Source: Chitinispirillaceae bacterium (GTDB taxonomy: Bacteria; Fibrobacterota; Chitinivibrionia; Chitinivibrionales; Chitinispirillaceae). Taken from it: a DNA stretch of 15,980 nucleotides. A model generated the notes under the pieces. That model was not told where the DNA came from. It saw nothing but the letters and a program-made list of their open reading frames with translations, and searched no databases. The DNA lies in contig JAFGDP010000132.1 in NCBI GenBank assembly GCA_016932075.1, positions 1-15,980 of the forward strand, given 5' to 3'. Position 1 is the first letter of the stretch, and each line of letters begins with the position of its first letter. Positions 6,802 to 14,888 of the stretch are shown here, one piece after another. The position numbers and the translations under genes are program-made.

Positions 6802-6840
6802 TACACTCCCTTCGTCGTGACTGTTCCGCATAAAAGCCCT

Positions 6841-7815
6841 ATGGAAACCATCTGCTTGGCTGTTGATGTTGAAGGCGGTGATTTCGGGGCTTCGGTGACG
6901 GTCAGGGGAGTGCTTGATGCACTACAGGGATCTTCGGGACAGTTCCGTGTCTTGCTGTGCGGGGACAGTGAAGGGATCGAGCGTACCTTGCGCGAACAGG
7001 GTGTTTCGGCTGATCGCCAGGGCGGGCGGATCGAGGTGGTGCACTGCCCGGGCCGGGTGCCTGCGCATAAGGTGAAAAGGACCAGCGTATGGAAAGAGGC
7101 GCAAAGCGCTTCGATTATTCGCTGTATTGCGTTGCAGAAAGAGGGCCGGGCCGATGCCTCAATCAGCGCCGGCGATACGGCGATCTTGCTCGGGGGAGCT
7201 CTTTTTATCCTGGGAAGGCGTGCCAACACGCTCAGACCTGCGCTTGCGGCTTTTTTACCCACGACGGGAAAGCGGCCGGTGCTGCTTCTTGACGTGGGGG
7301 CTAACCTGAAATGCCGGCAGGAGCACCTTGTCTCGTTCGCCACCATGGGATGCGAGTTTGTCACCGCGATGAGCGGGAAGAAGACGCCGTCGCTGGCACT
7401 GCTCAATATCGGTATTGAGCGGGTCAAAGGCACCACGGTGATCGGCGAGGCCGACCGGATCCTGCGGCGGAAAGGCGCGGGGTATGCCGGATTTGTCGAG
7501 GCAAACCAGGTTTTTTCGGGGGATGTTGATGTGGTGGTGTGCGACGGCTTCGTGGGAAATGTGCTGCTTAAAACCGGAGAGGGGTTTCACGCACTGGTAA
7601 CCTCAGTGCTGGAGTCGGGATCATTGCTCCCGGAAGGGTATGCGCAGCGGATGGCCCATCTTGATCCGGAACACTACGGCGCTGTGCCGTTTTTAGGCAT
7701 ACGGGGCATCGTGCTCAAGGCGCACGGACGGTCGTCACGGCGTGCCATCGCGAGTGCGCTTCTGGCGGCAGACACCGTGGTGCGTCGCAACAGGAATCAC
7801 CGTATTTTTGCTTGA
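6841..7815 (+). CDS. plsX: Phosphate acyltransferase PlsX (diverged)
   Basis: PlsX turns acyl-ACP plus phosphate into acyl-phosphate, the donor for PlsY in phospholipid synthesis, at the inner face of the membrane. The 324-residue product aligns from its first residues with the family: LAVDVEGGDFGASVTV (usual D.MGGD), SISAGDTAILLGG at about 107-119, RPALAAFLP, VLLLDVGANLKC, ALLNIGIERVKG, GFVEANQVFSGDVDVVVCDGFVGNVLLKTGEG, and a terminal LGIRGIVLKAHGRSS. Two core positions differ from the common SAGNTGA: Asn is Asp and Gly is Ala here. The ATG at 6841 matches the family N-terminus; a GTG at 6817 would add eight residues, and neither has a ribosome-binding site, so coupling to rpmF is possible. 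Position between rpmF and fabH is classic. Confidence 0.93.
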   Translation: METICLAVDVEGGDFGASVTVRGVLDALQGSSGQFRVLLCGDSEGIERTLREQGVSADRQGGRIEVVHCPGRVPAHKVKRTSVWKEAQSASIIRCIALQKEGRADASISAGDTAILLGGALFILGRRANTLRPALAAFLPTTGKRPVLLLDVGANLKCRQEHLVSFATMGCEFVTAMSGKKTPSLALLNIGIERVKGTTVIGEADRILRRKGAGYAGFVEANQVFSGDVDVVVCDGFVGNVLLKTGEGFHALVTSVLESGSLLPEGYAQRMAHLDPEHYGAVPFLGIRGIVLKAHGRSSRRAIASALLAADTVVRRNRNHRIFA

Positions 7816-7836
7816 GACAGAAAGGATCGTATTACC

Positions 7837-8799
7837 GTGGAAAAACCAAGGCGGGGGAAGATTGTGTCAGTGGGAACGTGCGTTCCAAAAGAGGTCATGA
7901 CCAACGCTGATTTTGAAAAAATTCTTGACACATCGGATGAATGGATCCTGACGCGGACCGGTATTCGCCAGCGGTATATCTCCCCAAAGGAGAGCGGCTA
8001 TACGTGCTCCGGCCTGGGCGCCGGAGCGGCGCGCATCGCCATCGAGCGGGCGAACCTGGCTCCTGATCAGATTGACGGCATTATCTGCGCCACCGTCACC
8101 CCGGACTCGTTCTACCCCTCGACCGCCTGCAGGATTCAGGCGCTGCTCGGATGCAGGAACGTGATGGCGTTTGACTGCATGGCGGCGTGCGCCGGATTCG
8201 TCTACGGACTGACCGTCGCAAACAATTTTATCGCAGCGGGCGACGGCACGAACTACCTCGTCATTGGTTCCGAGGTGATGTCGCGGACCATTGACTGGAA
8301 CGACCGTTCCACGGCGGTCCTTTTCGGCGACGGCGCCGGTGCCGTAGTGGTGCAGGCAACCGAGGAGCCGGGAAGGGGCATCCTTGCCACGTCTCTGGAA
8401 AGCGACGGGTCGCTTGCTGACATTCTCAACATGCCGGTCTGGACCGAAAAGCGTGTTATGACCATGAAAGGCAATGAGGTGTTCAAGTATGCGGTGCGCA
8501 TGATGTCCGATATCCTGTTGCGAACCGTGACGGCGTCCGGAATCACGTTCGAAGAGATCGATTATGTTATACCCCACCAGGCGAACATCCGGATCATTAC
8601 TGCGATCGGCCAGACCCTCAAACTGCCGAAGGAAAAATTGTTTATCAATGTCGACACCTATGGCAACACCTCGTCCGCCTCAATTCCCCTGGCGCTTGGC
8701 GATCTTTGGGACGCGGGTGAAATCGCTAGGGACAAGGTCATGGCGTTCACCGCTCTTGGCGGTGGTCTGGCAACGGGAAGTGCCGTCGTGCGTTTTTAA
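7837..8799 (+). CDS. fabH: Beta-ketoacyl-ACP synthase III
   Basis: FabH starts fatty acid synthesis by condensing an acyl-CoA primer with malonyl-ACP in the cytosol. The 320-residue product has the typical N-terminus IVSVGTCVPKEVMTNADF, TSDEWILTRTGIRQRY at about 32-47, and the complete catalytic triad: Cys118 in DCMAACAGFVYG, His247 in VIPHQANIRI and Asn277 in TYGNTSSAS. FGDGAGAVVV and the terminal ALGGGLATGSAVVRF are standard. The start is GTG at 7837, behind AGAAAGGAT at slightly long spacing; it is 21 bases after plsX. Primer preference (acetyl versus branched) cannot be read from sequence. Confidence 0.97.
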   Translation: MEKPRRGKIVSVGTCVPKEVMTNADFEKILDTSDEWILTRTGIRQRYISPKESGYTCSGLGAGAARIAIERANLAPDQIDGIICATVTPDSFYPSTACRIQALLGCRNVMAFDCMAACAGFVYGLTVANNFIAAGDGTNYLVIGSEVMSRTIDWNDRSTAVLFGDGAGAVVVQATEEPGRGILATSLESDGSLADILNMPVWTEKRVMTMKGNEVFKYAVRMMSDILLRTVTASGITFEEIDYVIPHQANIRIITAIGQTLKLPKEKLFINVDTYGNTSSASIPLALGDLWDAGEIARDKVMAFTALGGGLATGSAVVRF

Positions 8800-8828
8800 C
8801 GATACGTCGGAAAGGATACAAACGTATC

Positions 8829-9761
8829 ATGGAATATGTCTTTCTATTCCCCGGGCAGGGATCGCAGAGTGTCGGAATGGGGAGGGATCTTTTTAACGCC
8901 TACGAGTGCGTGCGAAAGCGGTTTGCCGAGGCGGACGCCCTGCTCAACCGCGATCTGTCCGGCCTTGTGTTTAACGGTCCGGCCGAAGAACTAACGCATA
9001 CGAGCAATACGCAGCCTGCGCTTTTCACCCTTGAAGCGGCGATCGCCGATATTCTTATTGATAAAGGGATCACCCCAGTCCTGACCGCGGGACACTCGCT
9101 CGGTGAATACAGCGCGCTCTATGCGGCATCCGTGTTTTCGTTTGAAGTCGGGCTTCGCGTGGTGGCGAAACGCAGCGAGCTCATGGCCAAAGCGGGACAG
9201 GAGCGTCCCGGCGCCATGGCAGCGGTTCTGGGTATGGAAAAGACGCGTATCGCGGAGGTGCTCGCCACCGTGACGTCAGGGAACGTTGTCCCAGCCAATG
9301 AGAATGCTCCGGAACAGACCGTCATCTCCGGCGAGGTCGATGCGGTCCGTGAAGCCGGGGAAAAGCTCAAGGCGGCCGGAGCGAAGAAAGTCCTACCGCT
9401 CCAGGTAAGCGGCGCTTTCCATTCACCACTGATGCAGCACACGGCGGATGGGATGGCCGCCCTGCTTTCCGGCGTGCCGTTCGATGCTCCGCATTGCCCG
9501 GTCATTTCAAATGTCACGGCGCAGCCGGAGACCGATCCCGCCACGCTCAGGGAACTTTTAGTACGGCAGATCGTTTCTCCGGTGCGGTGGGTGGATTCAA
9601 TGCTGACCATCAGCGCCAACGGGTCCGAACACTGTGTCGAAGCGGGACCCGGCAGTGTGCTCAAGGGCCTGGCGCGTAAATGCAATCCAAAGCTTAATGT
9701 AGTTGCGGCGGGTACCGTGGGCAACATATCTTCCTTGCTTTCCCAAAAGGTGGCTCCGTGA
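8829..9761 (+). CDS. fabD: Malonyl-CoA:ACP transacylase
   Basis: FabD moves malonyl from CoA to acyl carrier protein, feeding FabH and FabF. The 310-residue product starts MEYVFLFPGQGSQSVGMG (GQGSQ oxyanion loop), has the nucleophile motif TAGHSLGEYSALYAA (Ser90), the malonyl-carboxylate-binding Arg115 in AKRSELM, and the catalytic His198 in VSGAFHSPLM. The end carries the usual EAGPGSVLKGL. All key residues are intact and the length is standard. The start follows GGAAAGGATACAAACGTATC, a weak and distant ribosome-binding site. The TGA stop overlaps the GTG start of fabG by GTGA, a common coupling arrangement. Confidence 0.97.
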   Translation: MEYVFLFPGQGSQSVGMGRDLFNAYECVRKRFAEADALLNRDLSGLVFNGPAEELTHTSNTQPALFTLEAAIADILIDKGITPVLTAGHSLGEYSALYAASVFSFEVGLRVVAKRSELMAKAGQERPGAMAAVLGMEKTRIAEVLATVTSGNVVPANENAPEQTVISGEVDAVREAGEKLKAAGAKKVLPLQVSGAFHSPLMQHTADGMAALLSGVPFDAPHCPVISNVTAQPETDPATLRELLVRQIVSPVRWVDSMLTISANGSEHCVEAGPGSVLKGLARKCNPKLNVVAAGTVGNISSLLSQKVAP

Positions 9762-10507
9762 TTGATCTAAAGCTGCAGTCCAAGAAGGCGCTGGTAACCG
9801 GCGGCGGACGGGGTATCGGTCGGGAAATCGCCCTGCGCCTTGCCGAAGCAGGTTGTGATGTGGCCGTAAGCGATATCGATGCGCAGACGATAACGTCCAC
9901 CGCAGCTGATTGTGAAAAGCTCGGGGTCAAGGCGCTGGCACTCACGGCTGATGTTTCACATGCGAGCGGAGTAGAGGCGATGTTCACCTCGGTTCTGGAA
10001 ACGTTTGGATCCATCGACATCCTGGTAAACAACGCCGGCATCACCAGGGACACCTTGATCATGCGCATGAAAGAGGCGGACTGGGACCAGGTCCTTGACG
10101 TCAACCTCAAGAGCGCTTTTTTATGCTGCCGGGAGGCCGCGCGTCCCATGTTGAAGGCGCGCTGCGGGACGGTCATAAACATCGCGTCCGTGGTTGGGTT
10201 ATACGGCAACGCAGGGCAGGCGAACTATTCGGCGTCAAAAGCCGGCCTCATCGGTCTCACCCGGACCCTTGCAAAGGAATTTGCGGGTCGTAACGTTACG
10301 GTCAATGCGATCGCGCCCGGATTTATCCGCACTGCAATGACCGACAAACTGTCTGAACCGGACAAGAAAAGAATCACCGATAATATCGCCCTCGGCCGCA
10401 TGGGCGAAGCGCTGGACGTTGCAAACGCGGTACTGTTTCTGTCGTCTCCGCTTGCCGGGTATGTCACCGGACAGGTGCTTGTTGTTGACGGCGGACTTGT
10501 CATGTAG
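9758..10507 (+). CDS. fabG: 3-oxoacyl-ACP reductase
   Basis: This NADPH-dependent short-chain dehydrogenase reduces 3-oxoacyl-ACP in the elongation cycle. The 249-residue product shows the nucleotide-binding TGGGRGIG at 14-21, the LVNNAGITRD structural motif at 89-98, and the triad Ser144 (NIASVVG), Tyr157 and Lys161 (NYSASKAG). It ends with TGQVLVVDGGLVM, as FabG proteins do. The start is GTG at 9758, overlapping the fabD stop; the upstream CAAAAGGTGG acts as ribosome-binding site. All residues needed for activity are present. Confidence 0.97.
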   Translation: MIDLKLQSKKALVTGGGRGIGREIALRLAEAGCDVAVSDIDAQTITSTAADCEKLGVKALALTADVSHASGVEAMFTSVLETFGSIDILVNNAGITRDTLIMRMKEADWDQVLDVNLKSAFLCCREAARPMLKARCGTVINIASVVGLYGNAGQANYSASKAGLIGLTRTLAKEFAGRNVTVNAIAPGFIRTAMTDKLSEPDKKRITDNIALGRMGEALDVANAVLFLSSPLAGYVTGQVLVVDGGLVM

Positions 10508-10565
10508 TGGGACAATAACCATATTTATACTTTGTCGTTCAAACCATAAGTGAAAGGGGTATCCA

Positions 10566-10799
10566 GTGAGTGAAATGGAAGCCAAAGTGAAGCAGATCAT
10601 CGCCGAAAAGCTCGGCGTCAGTGAGGACAAAATCACGCCGCAGGCGTCGTTCGTTGACGATCTCGGCGCCGATTCCCTTGACCAGGTCGAGCTCATCATG
10701 GCGTTTGAGGACGCGTTCGATATAGAAATTCCCGATGAGGACGCGGAAAAGATGCGTACGGTCAAGGATGCAATGGATTACCTGCAGAAAAAACTGTAA
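10566..10799 (+). CDS. acpP: Acyl carrier protein
   Basis: AcpP is the small acidic carrier that holds growing acyl chains on a 4'-phosphopantetheine arm. The 77-residue product includes [19 protein letters not shown] with the modified Ser37 in the DSL motif, followed by [23 protein letters not shown], helices II-IV of the fold. Start is GTG at 10566 with GAAAGGGG about seven bases before it. The 58-base gap after fabG holds an AT-rich TATACT that could be an extra -10, but no -35 is convincing. Tandem hairpins follow the gene, which may help set its expected high expression. Confidence 0.97.
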   Translation: MSEMEAKVKQIIAEKLGVSEDKITPQASFVDDLGADSLDQVELIMAFEDAFDIEIPDEDAEKMRTVKDAMDYLQKKL

Positions 10800-10811
10800 C
10801 CTGACACTCGT

Positions 10812-10869
10812 ACCCGATGACACGGTGTCTCGGGGTCACCCGCATTCCGGCCTGTAGTCGGCCGGGAAT
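10812..10869 (+). promoter_or_regulatory. Two tandem hairpins between acpP and fabF
   Basis: The first hairpin pairs ACCCGA (10812-10817) with TCGGGGT (10830-10836) and, inside, GACA with TGTC around a CGG loop. The second pairs ATTCCGGCC (10844-10852) with GGCCGGGAAT (10860-10869) with one bulged G and a seven-base loop. Neither is followed by a T-run, so they are not standard intrinsic terminators; a role in transcript stability, processing or partial attenuation is inferred. Confidence 0.5.
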
Positions 10870-10896
10870 CGTACTATTTACAGAAGGAAAAATGTA

Positions 10897-12159
10897 GTGA
10901 CTATGGCCCAGCGAGTCGTTATTACGGGTATGGGCGTATTGAGTCCGGTGGGCAATGACCTACACACCACCTGGAGCGCCCTGTGCACGGGGCAATCCGG
11001 CATCGACCGGATCACGTTGTTCGACGCCACGGATTTTCCATCCAAGATAGCGGCCGAAGTAAAGGGAATTGACTTCAATCAGTGGGTCGATCCCAAGGAG
11101 GCCCGGCGGACCGACCGCGCGATTCTTCTTTCCCTGGTCGCTGCGAAAATGGCCGTGAACGACGCAAAGGTAGACATGTCCCGTGCAGATCCGTTCCGGT
11201 GCGGTGTCATTATCGGCGCAGGCATCGGCGGCATCAATACGCTCGAGACCGAGATCCGCAAAATGGTCGCGCGGGGGCCGGCACGGGTGTCCCCGTTTCT
11301 CATTCCCATGATGATTCCGGACATGCCTGCAGGCCGCGTTTCCATGGAGTACGGTTTCAAGGGACCGAATTTTGCCGCGGTCAGCGCCTGCGCGTCATCC
11401 GCCCATTCAATAGGAGAGGCTTTCCTTCATATAAAAAGCGGCATGGCCGACCTTATGGTCACCGGCGGTACCGAGGCGGCTATCTGCCCGATCTCGCTTG
11501 CCGGATTCTGCAATATGCGCGCGCTTTCGACCCGCAACGACACACCGCAGAAAGCAAGCTCGCCGTTTGATAAAAAACGTGACGGATTTGTGATGGGAGA
11601 AGGCTCCACGATCGTGGTGCTTGAAAGCCTCGATCATGCGCTCGCGAGAAACGCGACCATTTACTGCGAACTGCTCGGATACGGCGCGACCGGCGATGCG
11701 TATCATTTAAGCGCCCCGGAACCAGAGGGAAGCGGCATGATGGCGGCAATGCAGCTTGCCATTGCGAATGCCGGGATCCAGCCGGCCGACATCGATTATA
11801 TAAATGCGCACGGGACCTCGACCGGCCTCAACGACAAGATTGAGACCGTTGCCATCAAGAAAGTATTCGGTGAGAAAGCATACACTATGGCAATCAGTTC
11901 CACGAAATCCATGACCGGGCACCTGCTCGGCTCAGCCGGAGCCCTCGAGCTTGCCACGACGGTCATGGCGATCAGGGAAGGTATCATTCCGCCGACCATC
12001 AACTATGAAGACCCTGATCCTGAATGCGACCTGAACTATGTTCCCAACACCGCAATTAAAAAGCCGGTGCGGTATGCGCTGAGCAACTCGTTCGGTTTTG
12101 GCGGTCATAATGCATGCCTCGTTTGTGGCAACTATGAAGTTTCTTCAGCCGATAACTAG
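10897..12159 (+). CDS. fabF: Beta-ketoacyl-ACP synthase II
   Basis: FabF condenses acyl-ACP with malonyl-ACP in chain elongation. The 420-residue product has RVVITGMGVLSPVGND at the N-terminus, the nucleophile Cys165 in VSACASSAHSIGEA, His305 in YINAHGTSTGLND, Lys337 in SSTKSMTGHLLG and His342 in the same motif, so the C-H-H triad is whole. SFGFGGHNACLV near the end is standard. The start is GTG at 10897, with GAAGGA eight bases before; an ATG two codons later is possible but farther from it. Its last 26 bases overlap the start of rnc. It follows acpP after a 97-base gap that holds two hairpins. Confidence 0.97.
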   Translation: MTMAQRVVITGMGVLSPVGNDLHTTWSALCTGQSGIDRITLFDATDFPSKIAAEVKGIDFNQWVDPKEARRTDRAILLSLVAAKMAVNDAKVDMSRADPFRCGVIIGAGIGGINTLETEIRKMVARGPARVSPFLIPMMIPDMPAGRVSMEYGFKGPNFAAVSACASSAHSIGEAFLHIKSGMADLMVTGGTEAAICPISLAGFCNMRALSTRNDTPQKASSPFDKKRDGFVMGEGSTIVVLESLDHALARNATIYCELLGYGATGDAYHLSAPEPEGSGMMAAMQLAIANAGIQPADIDYINAHGTSTGLNDKIETVAIKKVFGEKAYTMAISSTKSMTGHLLGSAGALELATTVMAIREGIIPPTINYEDPDPECDLNYVPNTAIKKPVRYALSNSFGFGGHNACLVCGNYEVSSADN

Positions 12160-12949
12160 GTTTCTGCCATCCTTTTTATATAAGGACCGTACGAAACCAC
12201 CGCCGGTGGAATCAACCGAACCGTTCGAGGAGATTATCGGCTATCATTTCACCTCACCGCAGCTGCTCCGTCAGGTGCTCACGCACAAATCATCGCTTCT
12301 GACCGACGACGGGAAGGGTCTGCTGTCGAACGAGCGGCTGGAATTCCTCGGCGATGCGGTGCTCAACTGTCTCGTGACCGAGCATCTGTACCACCGTTTC
12401 CCGGATCGACACGAGGGGCAGCTTTCAAAAATCAAGTCGCTCGTGGTGTCGCGAAAGGTCCTCGGGGAGATCGCGAGGGAATTTGGTGTGGGCAGCTATC
12501 TCGTGTTCGGTGTCTCGGAGGAAAAGACCGGAGGCCGCGAACGCCTTTCGATTCTGTCAAACGCGTTCGAGGCGATCCTGGGCGGCATTTTCCTTGACGG
12601 GGGCTATGGGTCGGCGAAACGGTTCCTCGAGCAGTTCCTGTTCGGGCGTCTCAGTGAGATCGTTGAAGACGAGCGGAACATCAATTATAAAAGTGTTATC
12701 CTGGAACTTGCCCAGCGCGAAGGCCTGGGAATGCCCCGTTACGTGACGCTATCTGCCACCGGTCCGGACCATGCGAAAGAGTTCACGGTGCGGGTCGACA
12801 TATCGGGCGTGCCGCTCGGCGAAGGCCGCGGTCCGAACAAAAAAATAGCGCAGCAGAACGCGGCGCAGAACGCGCTTGCCAATCATCGCAGTGAAGGTCT
12901 CGTTTCCTATATCAAAGGAGCATTACACCATGAAGTGGTTTCTCAGTGA
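12134..12949 (+). CDS. rnc: Ribonuclease III
   Basis: RNase III cuts double-stranded RNA, processing rRNA precursors and some mRNAs. The 271-residue product has the catalytic box NERLEFLGDAVLN at 66-78 (Glu70, Asp74), KIKSLVVSRKVL, and NAFEAILGGIFLDGG at 143-157 with the metal-binding Glu146. Asn143 is where E. coli has Asp114. The C-terminal dsRNA-binding domain spans about 184-250 (NYKSVILELAQ ... GPDHAKEFTVRV ... GRGPNKKIAQQNAAQNAL). The N-terminus is about 30 residues longer than minimal forms, with a hydrophobic-basic MKFLQPITRFLPSFLYK. I chose the ATG at 12134, inside the fabF end; no good ribosome-binding site is seen, and coupling to fabF is likely. fabF-rnc adjacency is common in many bacteria. 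Its end overlaps the next gene by 20 bases. Confidence 0.95.
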   Translation: MKFLQPITRFLPSFLYKDRTKPPPVESTEPFEEIIGYHFTSPQLLRQVLTHKSSLLTDDGKGLLSNERLEFLGDAVLNCLVTEHLYHRFPDRHEGQLSKIKSLVVSRKVLGEIAREFGVGSYLVFGVSEEKTGGRERLSILSNAFEAILGGIFLDGGYGSAKRFLEQFLFGRLSEIVEDERNINYKSVILELAQREGLGMPRYVTLSATGPDHAKEFTVRVDISGVPLGEGRGPNKKIAQQNAAQNALANHRSEGLVSYIKGALHHEVVSQ

Positions 12950-14084
12950 CGAACAGAACATGATCATCGAAACCGCGCGGGAGATCGCGCAGAAGAAGAT
13001 CCTTCCGGTGCGTGAAAAATACGATCACGAAGGGATCTTTCCCTGGGACGTTGTCGCGGCATGCGCCGAGGCCGACCTCTGCGGTCTCTATATTCCGGCC
13101 GAGTACGGCGGATTCGGCGGCGGGGTGTTCGAACTCTGTCTCGCGGTCGAGGAGCTTTCCAAGGCCTGCGGCGGCATCGCGCTTGCCATCGCGGCGACCG
13201 CGCTCGGAACATTCCCCATCCTGCTCTTTGCGAACGAAGAGCAGAAAAAGGAGTATCTGCCTGCTATCGCGTCCGGCAGGAAACTCGCCGCGTTCGGGCT
13301 TACCGAGGCGAACGCAGGTTCCGACGCGCTCAGCATGAAGACGACCGCGGTCCGCGACGGTGATCATTACGTGCTCAACGGTACCAAGCAGTGGATTACC
13401 AACGGCGAAAACGCCCAGATCTATACGATCATCGCCAAGACCAACCCGGCGAAGGGCGCGCGCGGACTCAGTGCGTTTATCGTGGAAAAGGGTACGCCCG
13501 GATTCACCTTCGGAAAGCATGAGGACAAAATGGGCATCCGCGCGTCAAGCACCACCGAGCTCATTTTCCAGGACTGCCGGATACCGGCCGCCAACCTGCT
13601 CGGCAAGGAGGGCATGGGCGCGGTCGTGACCATCACCACGCTCAACAGCTCCCGTCCGGGCGTGGGAGCACAGGCGCTCGGCATAGCGGCCGGCGCGCTT
13701 GAGGACGCGGTCAACTATTCGCGGGAGCGGATACAGTTCGGCGCGCCCATATCGTCGTTTCAGGCGGTGCAGCACCTGCTCGCCGACATGGCCACCGAAG
13801 TCGAGGCGGCGAGGGCGCTCATGTACGCAACGGCGCGCACCATTGACGCCGGCGAAAAGAAGTTCTCCAAGGAGTCGGCCATGACCAAACTCTTTTGCTC
13901 CGATGTTGCCATGCGGGTAACGGTCAACGCGGTACAGGTCATGGGCGGGTACGGGTACATGCGGGAATACCCCATGGAGAAGCGGATGCGCGACGCGAAG
14001 ATCACGCAGATTTACGAAGGCACCAACCAGATCCAGCGCAACGAGATCGCGCTGCAGCTCATACGCGAAGCTGCGGCCGAATGA
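12930..14084 (+). CDS. Acyl-CoA dehydrogenase (short/medium-chain type)
   Basis: This FAD enzyme oxidises acyl-CoA to trans-2-enoyl-CoA and passes electrons to ETF. The 384-residue product has the full family layout: N-terminal helical domain (FLSDEQNMIIETAREIA), FAD/substrate loop FGLTEANAGSDALSMKT at 122-138, WITNGENA at 155-162, DKMGIRASSTTELIF, SRERIQFGAPISSFQAVQ, and VMGGYGYMREYPMEKRMRDAKI. The catalytic base Glu363 lies in QIYEGTNQIQRNEIA, the position used by short/medium-chain and butyryl-CoA dehydrogenases. The ATG at 12930 is preceded by AAAGGAG at nine to ten bases, inside rnc. No etfAB genes are in the window, so the direction of the reaction and electron partner are open. Butyryl-CoA dehydrogenase is one possibility. 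Confidence 0.93.
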   Translation: MKWFLSDEQNMIIETAREIAQKKILPVREKYDHEGIFPWDVVAACAEADLCGLYIPAEYGGFGGGVFELCLAVEELSKACGGIALAIAATALGTFPILLFANEEQKKEYLPAIASGRKLAAFGLTEANAGSDALSMKTTAVRDGDHYVLNGTKQWITNGENAQIYTIIAKTNPAKGARGLSAFIVEKGTPGFTFGKHEDKMGIRASSTTELIFQDCRIPAANLLGKEGMGAVVTITTLNSSRPGVGAQALGIAAGALEDAVNYSRERIQFGAPISSFQAVQHLLADMATEVEAARALMYATARTIDAGEKKFSKESAMTKLFCSDVAMRVTVNAVQVMGGYGYMREYPMEKRMRDAKITQIYEGTNQIQRNEIALQLIREAAAE

Positions 14085-14097
14085 CAAGGGCAGGGTA

Positions 14098-14823
14098 GTG
14101 GATACGAAGCGAATTCAGATATTCCCCTCAATACTGGCGGCGGATTTTAGCTGCCTGGAATGCGAAGTAAAGGCGGCCCAGGACGCGGGCGCAGATCGCA
14201 TCCACTGCGACGTCATGGACGGCCACTTTGTCCCCAACCTCACCTTCGGACCGATCGTGGTCGAGGCGGTCCGACGCTGTGTGACGATTCCGCTCGACGT
14301 GCACCTCATGATGGACGAGCCGCAGAAGTATATCGACGATTTCTGCAACGCGGGCGCGAATGCCCTCACCGTGCATGCCGAGGTGTGCGGTAACGACCTG
14401 CCTGCCGTGCTTGACCGCATCCGCGGACACGGCGTGCGCAGGGGCGTGTCCGTGAATCCTGACAAGCCTATCTCTCTTTTTACCGACCATCTGGCAATTA
14501 TTGACCAGGTGTTGATCATGACCGTGTTTGCCGGCTTCGGCGGTCAGGATTTTATTGATGGATCGCTCGAAAAGATAGCCGCGCTTTATGCTGAAACGCA
14601 GAAGCGCAATCCGTCCTGCGATATCGAGGTGGACGGCGGCATCAACGAAAAGACCGCGTACCTCGTGGCAAAAAGCGGGGCCAACCTGCTTGTCGCAGGC
14701 ACCTATGTGTTCGGACACCAGGATTCTCAAAAGCGGATACAGGCGCTGCGCGAGGCGGCACAGCGGGGGGCGGCCGAATGCACGGTGTGCGGTTCTTCAC
14801 AAGCCGCGGACAGGTTCCGGTGA
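14098..14823 (+). CDS. rpe: Ribulose-phosphate 3-epimerase
   Basis: Rpe interconverts ribulose-5-phosphate and xylulose-5-phosphate in the pentose phosphate pathway. The 241-residue TIM barrel shows FPSILAADFSCLE (Ser11), IHCDVMDGHFVPNLTFGP (His36, Asp38), LDVHLMMDEP (His69), and IEVDGGINEKTA (Asp179), the metal and acid/base residues of the family, plus ANLLVAGTYVF for phosphate binding. One loop is unusual: LIMTVFAGFGGQDF where most members read M(S/T)VNPGFGGQ. The C-terminus has about 20 extra residues with two Cys. Start is GTG at 14098 after AGGGTA, 13 bases after the dehydrogenase stop. Confidence 0.95.
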   Translation: MDTKRIQIFPSILAADFSCLECEVKAAQDAGADRIHCDVMDGHFVPNLTFGPIVVEAVRRCVTIPLDVHLMMDEPQKYIDDFCNAGANALTVHAEVCGNDLPAVLDRIRGHGVRRGVSVNPDKPISLFTDHLAIIDQVLIMTVFAGFGGQDFIDGSLEKIAALYAETQKRNPSCDIEVDGGINEKTAYLVAKSGANLLVAGTYVFGHQDSQKRIQALREAAQRGAAECTVCGSSQAADRFR

Positions 14824-14888
14824 GCGGCCCGTATCATGTCTGTACGGATATGAAAAAAGTCACGGCGTCTTCCTGATCGGGATCGCAC

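Noticed and set aside
7867..8577. 236-codon minus-strand open frame opposite fabH
   Set aside because: It is antisense to intact fabH with all catalytic residues, and the product is low in conserved motifs.
13545..14087. Long minus-strand open frame of 180 codons opposite the acyl-CoA dehydrogenase, and a similar one at 12912-13520
   Set aside because: They mirror a strongly conserved plus-strand gene; they arise from GC-rich codon use, and their products look like no family.
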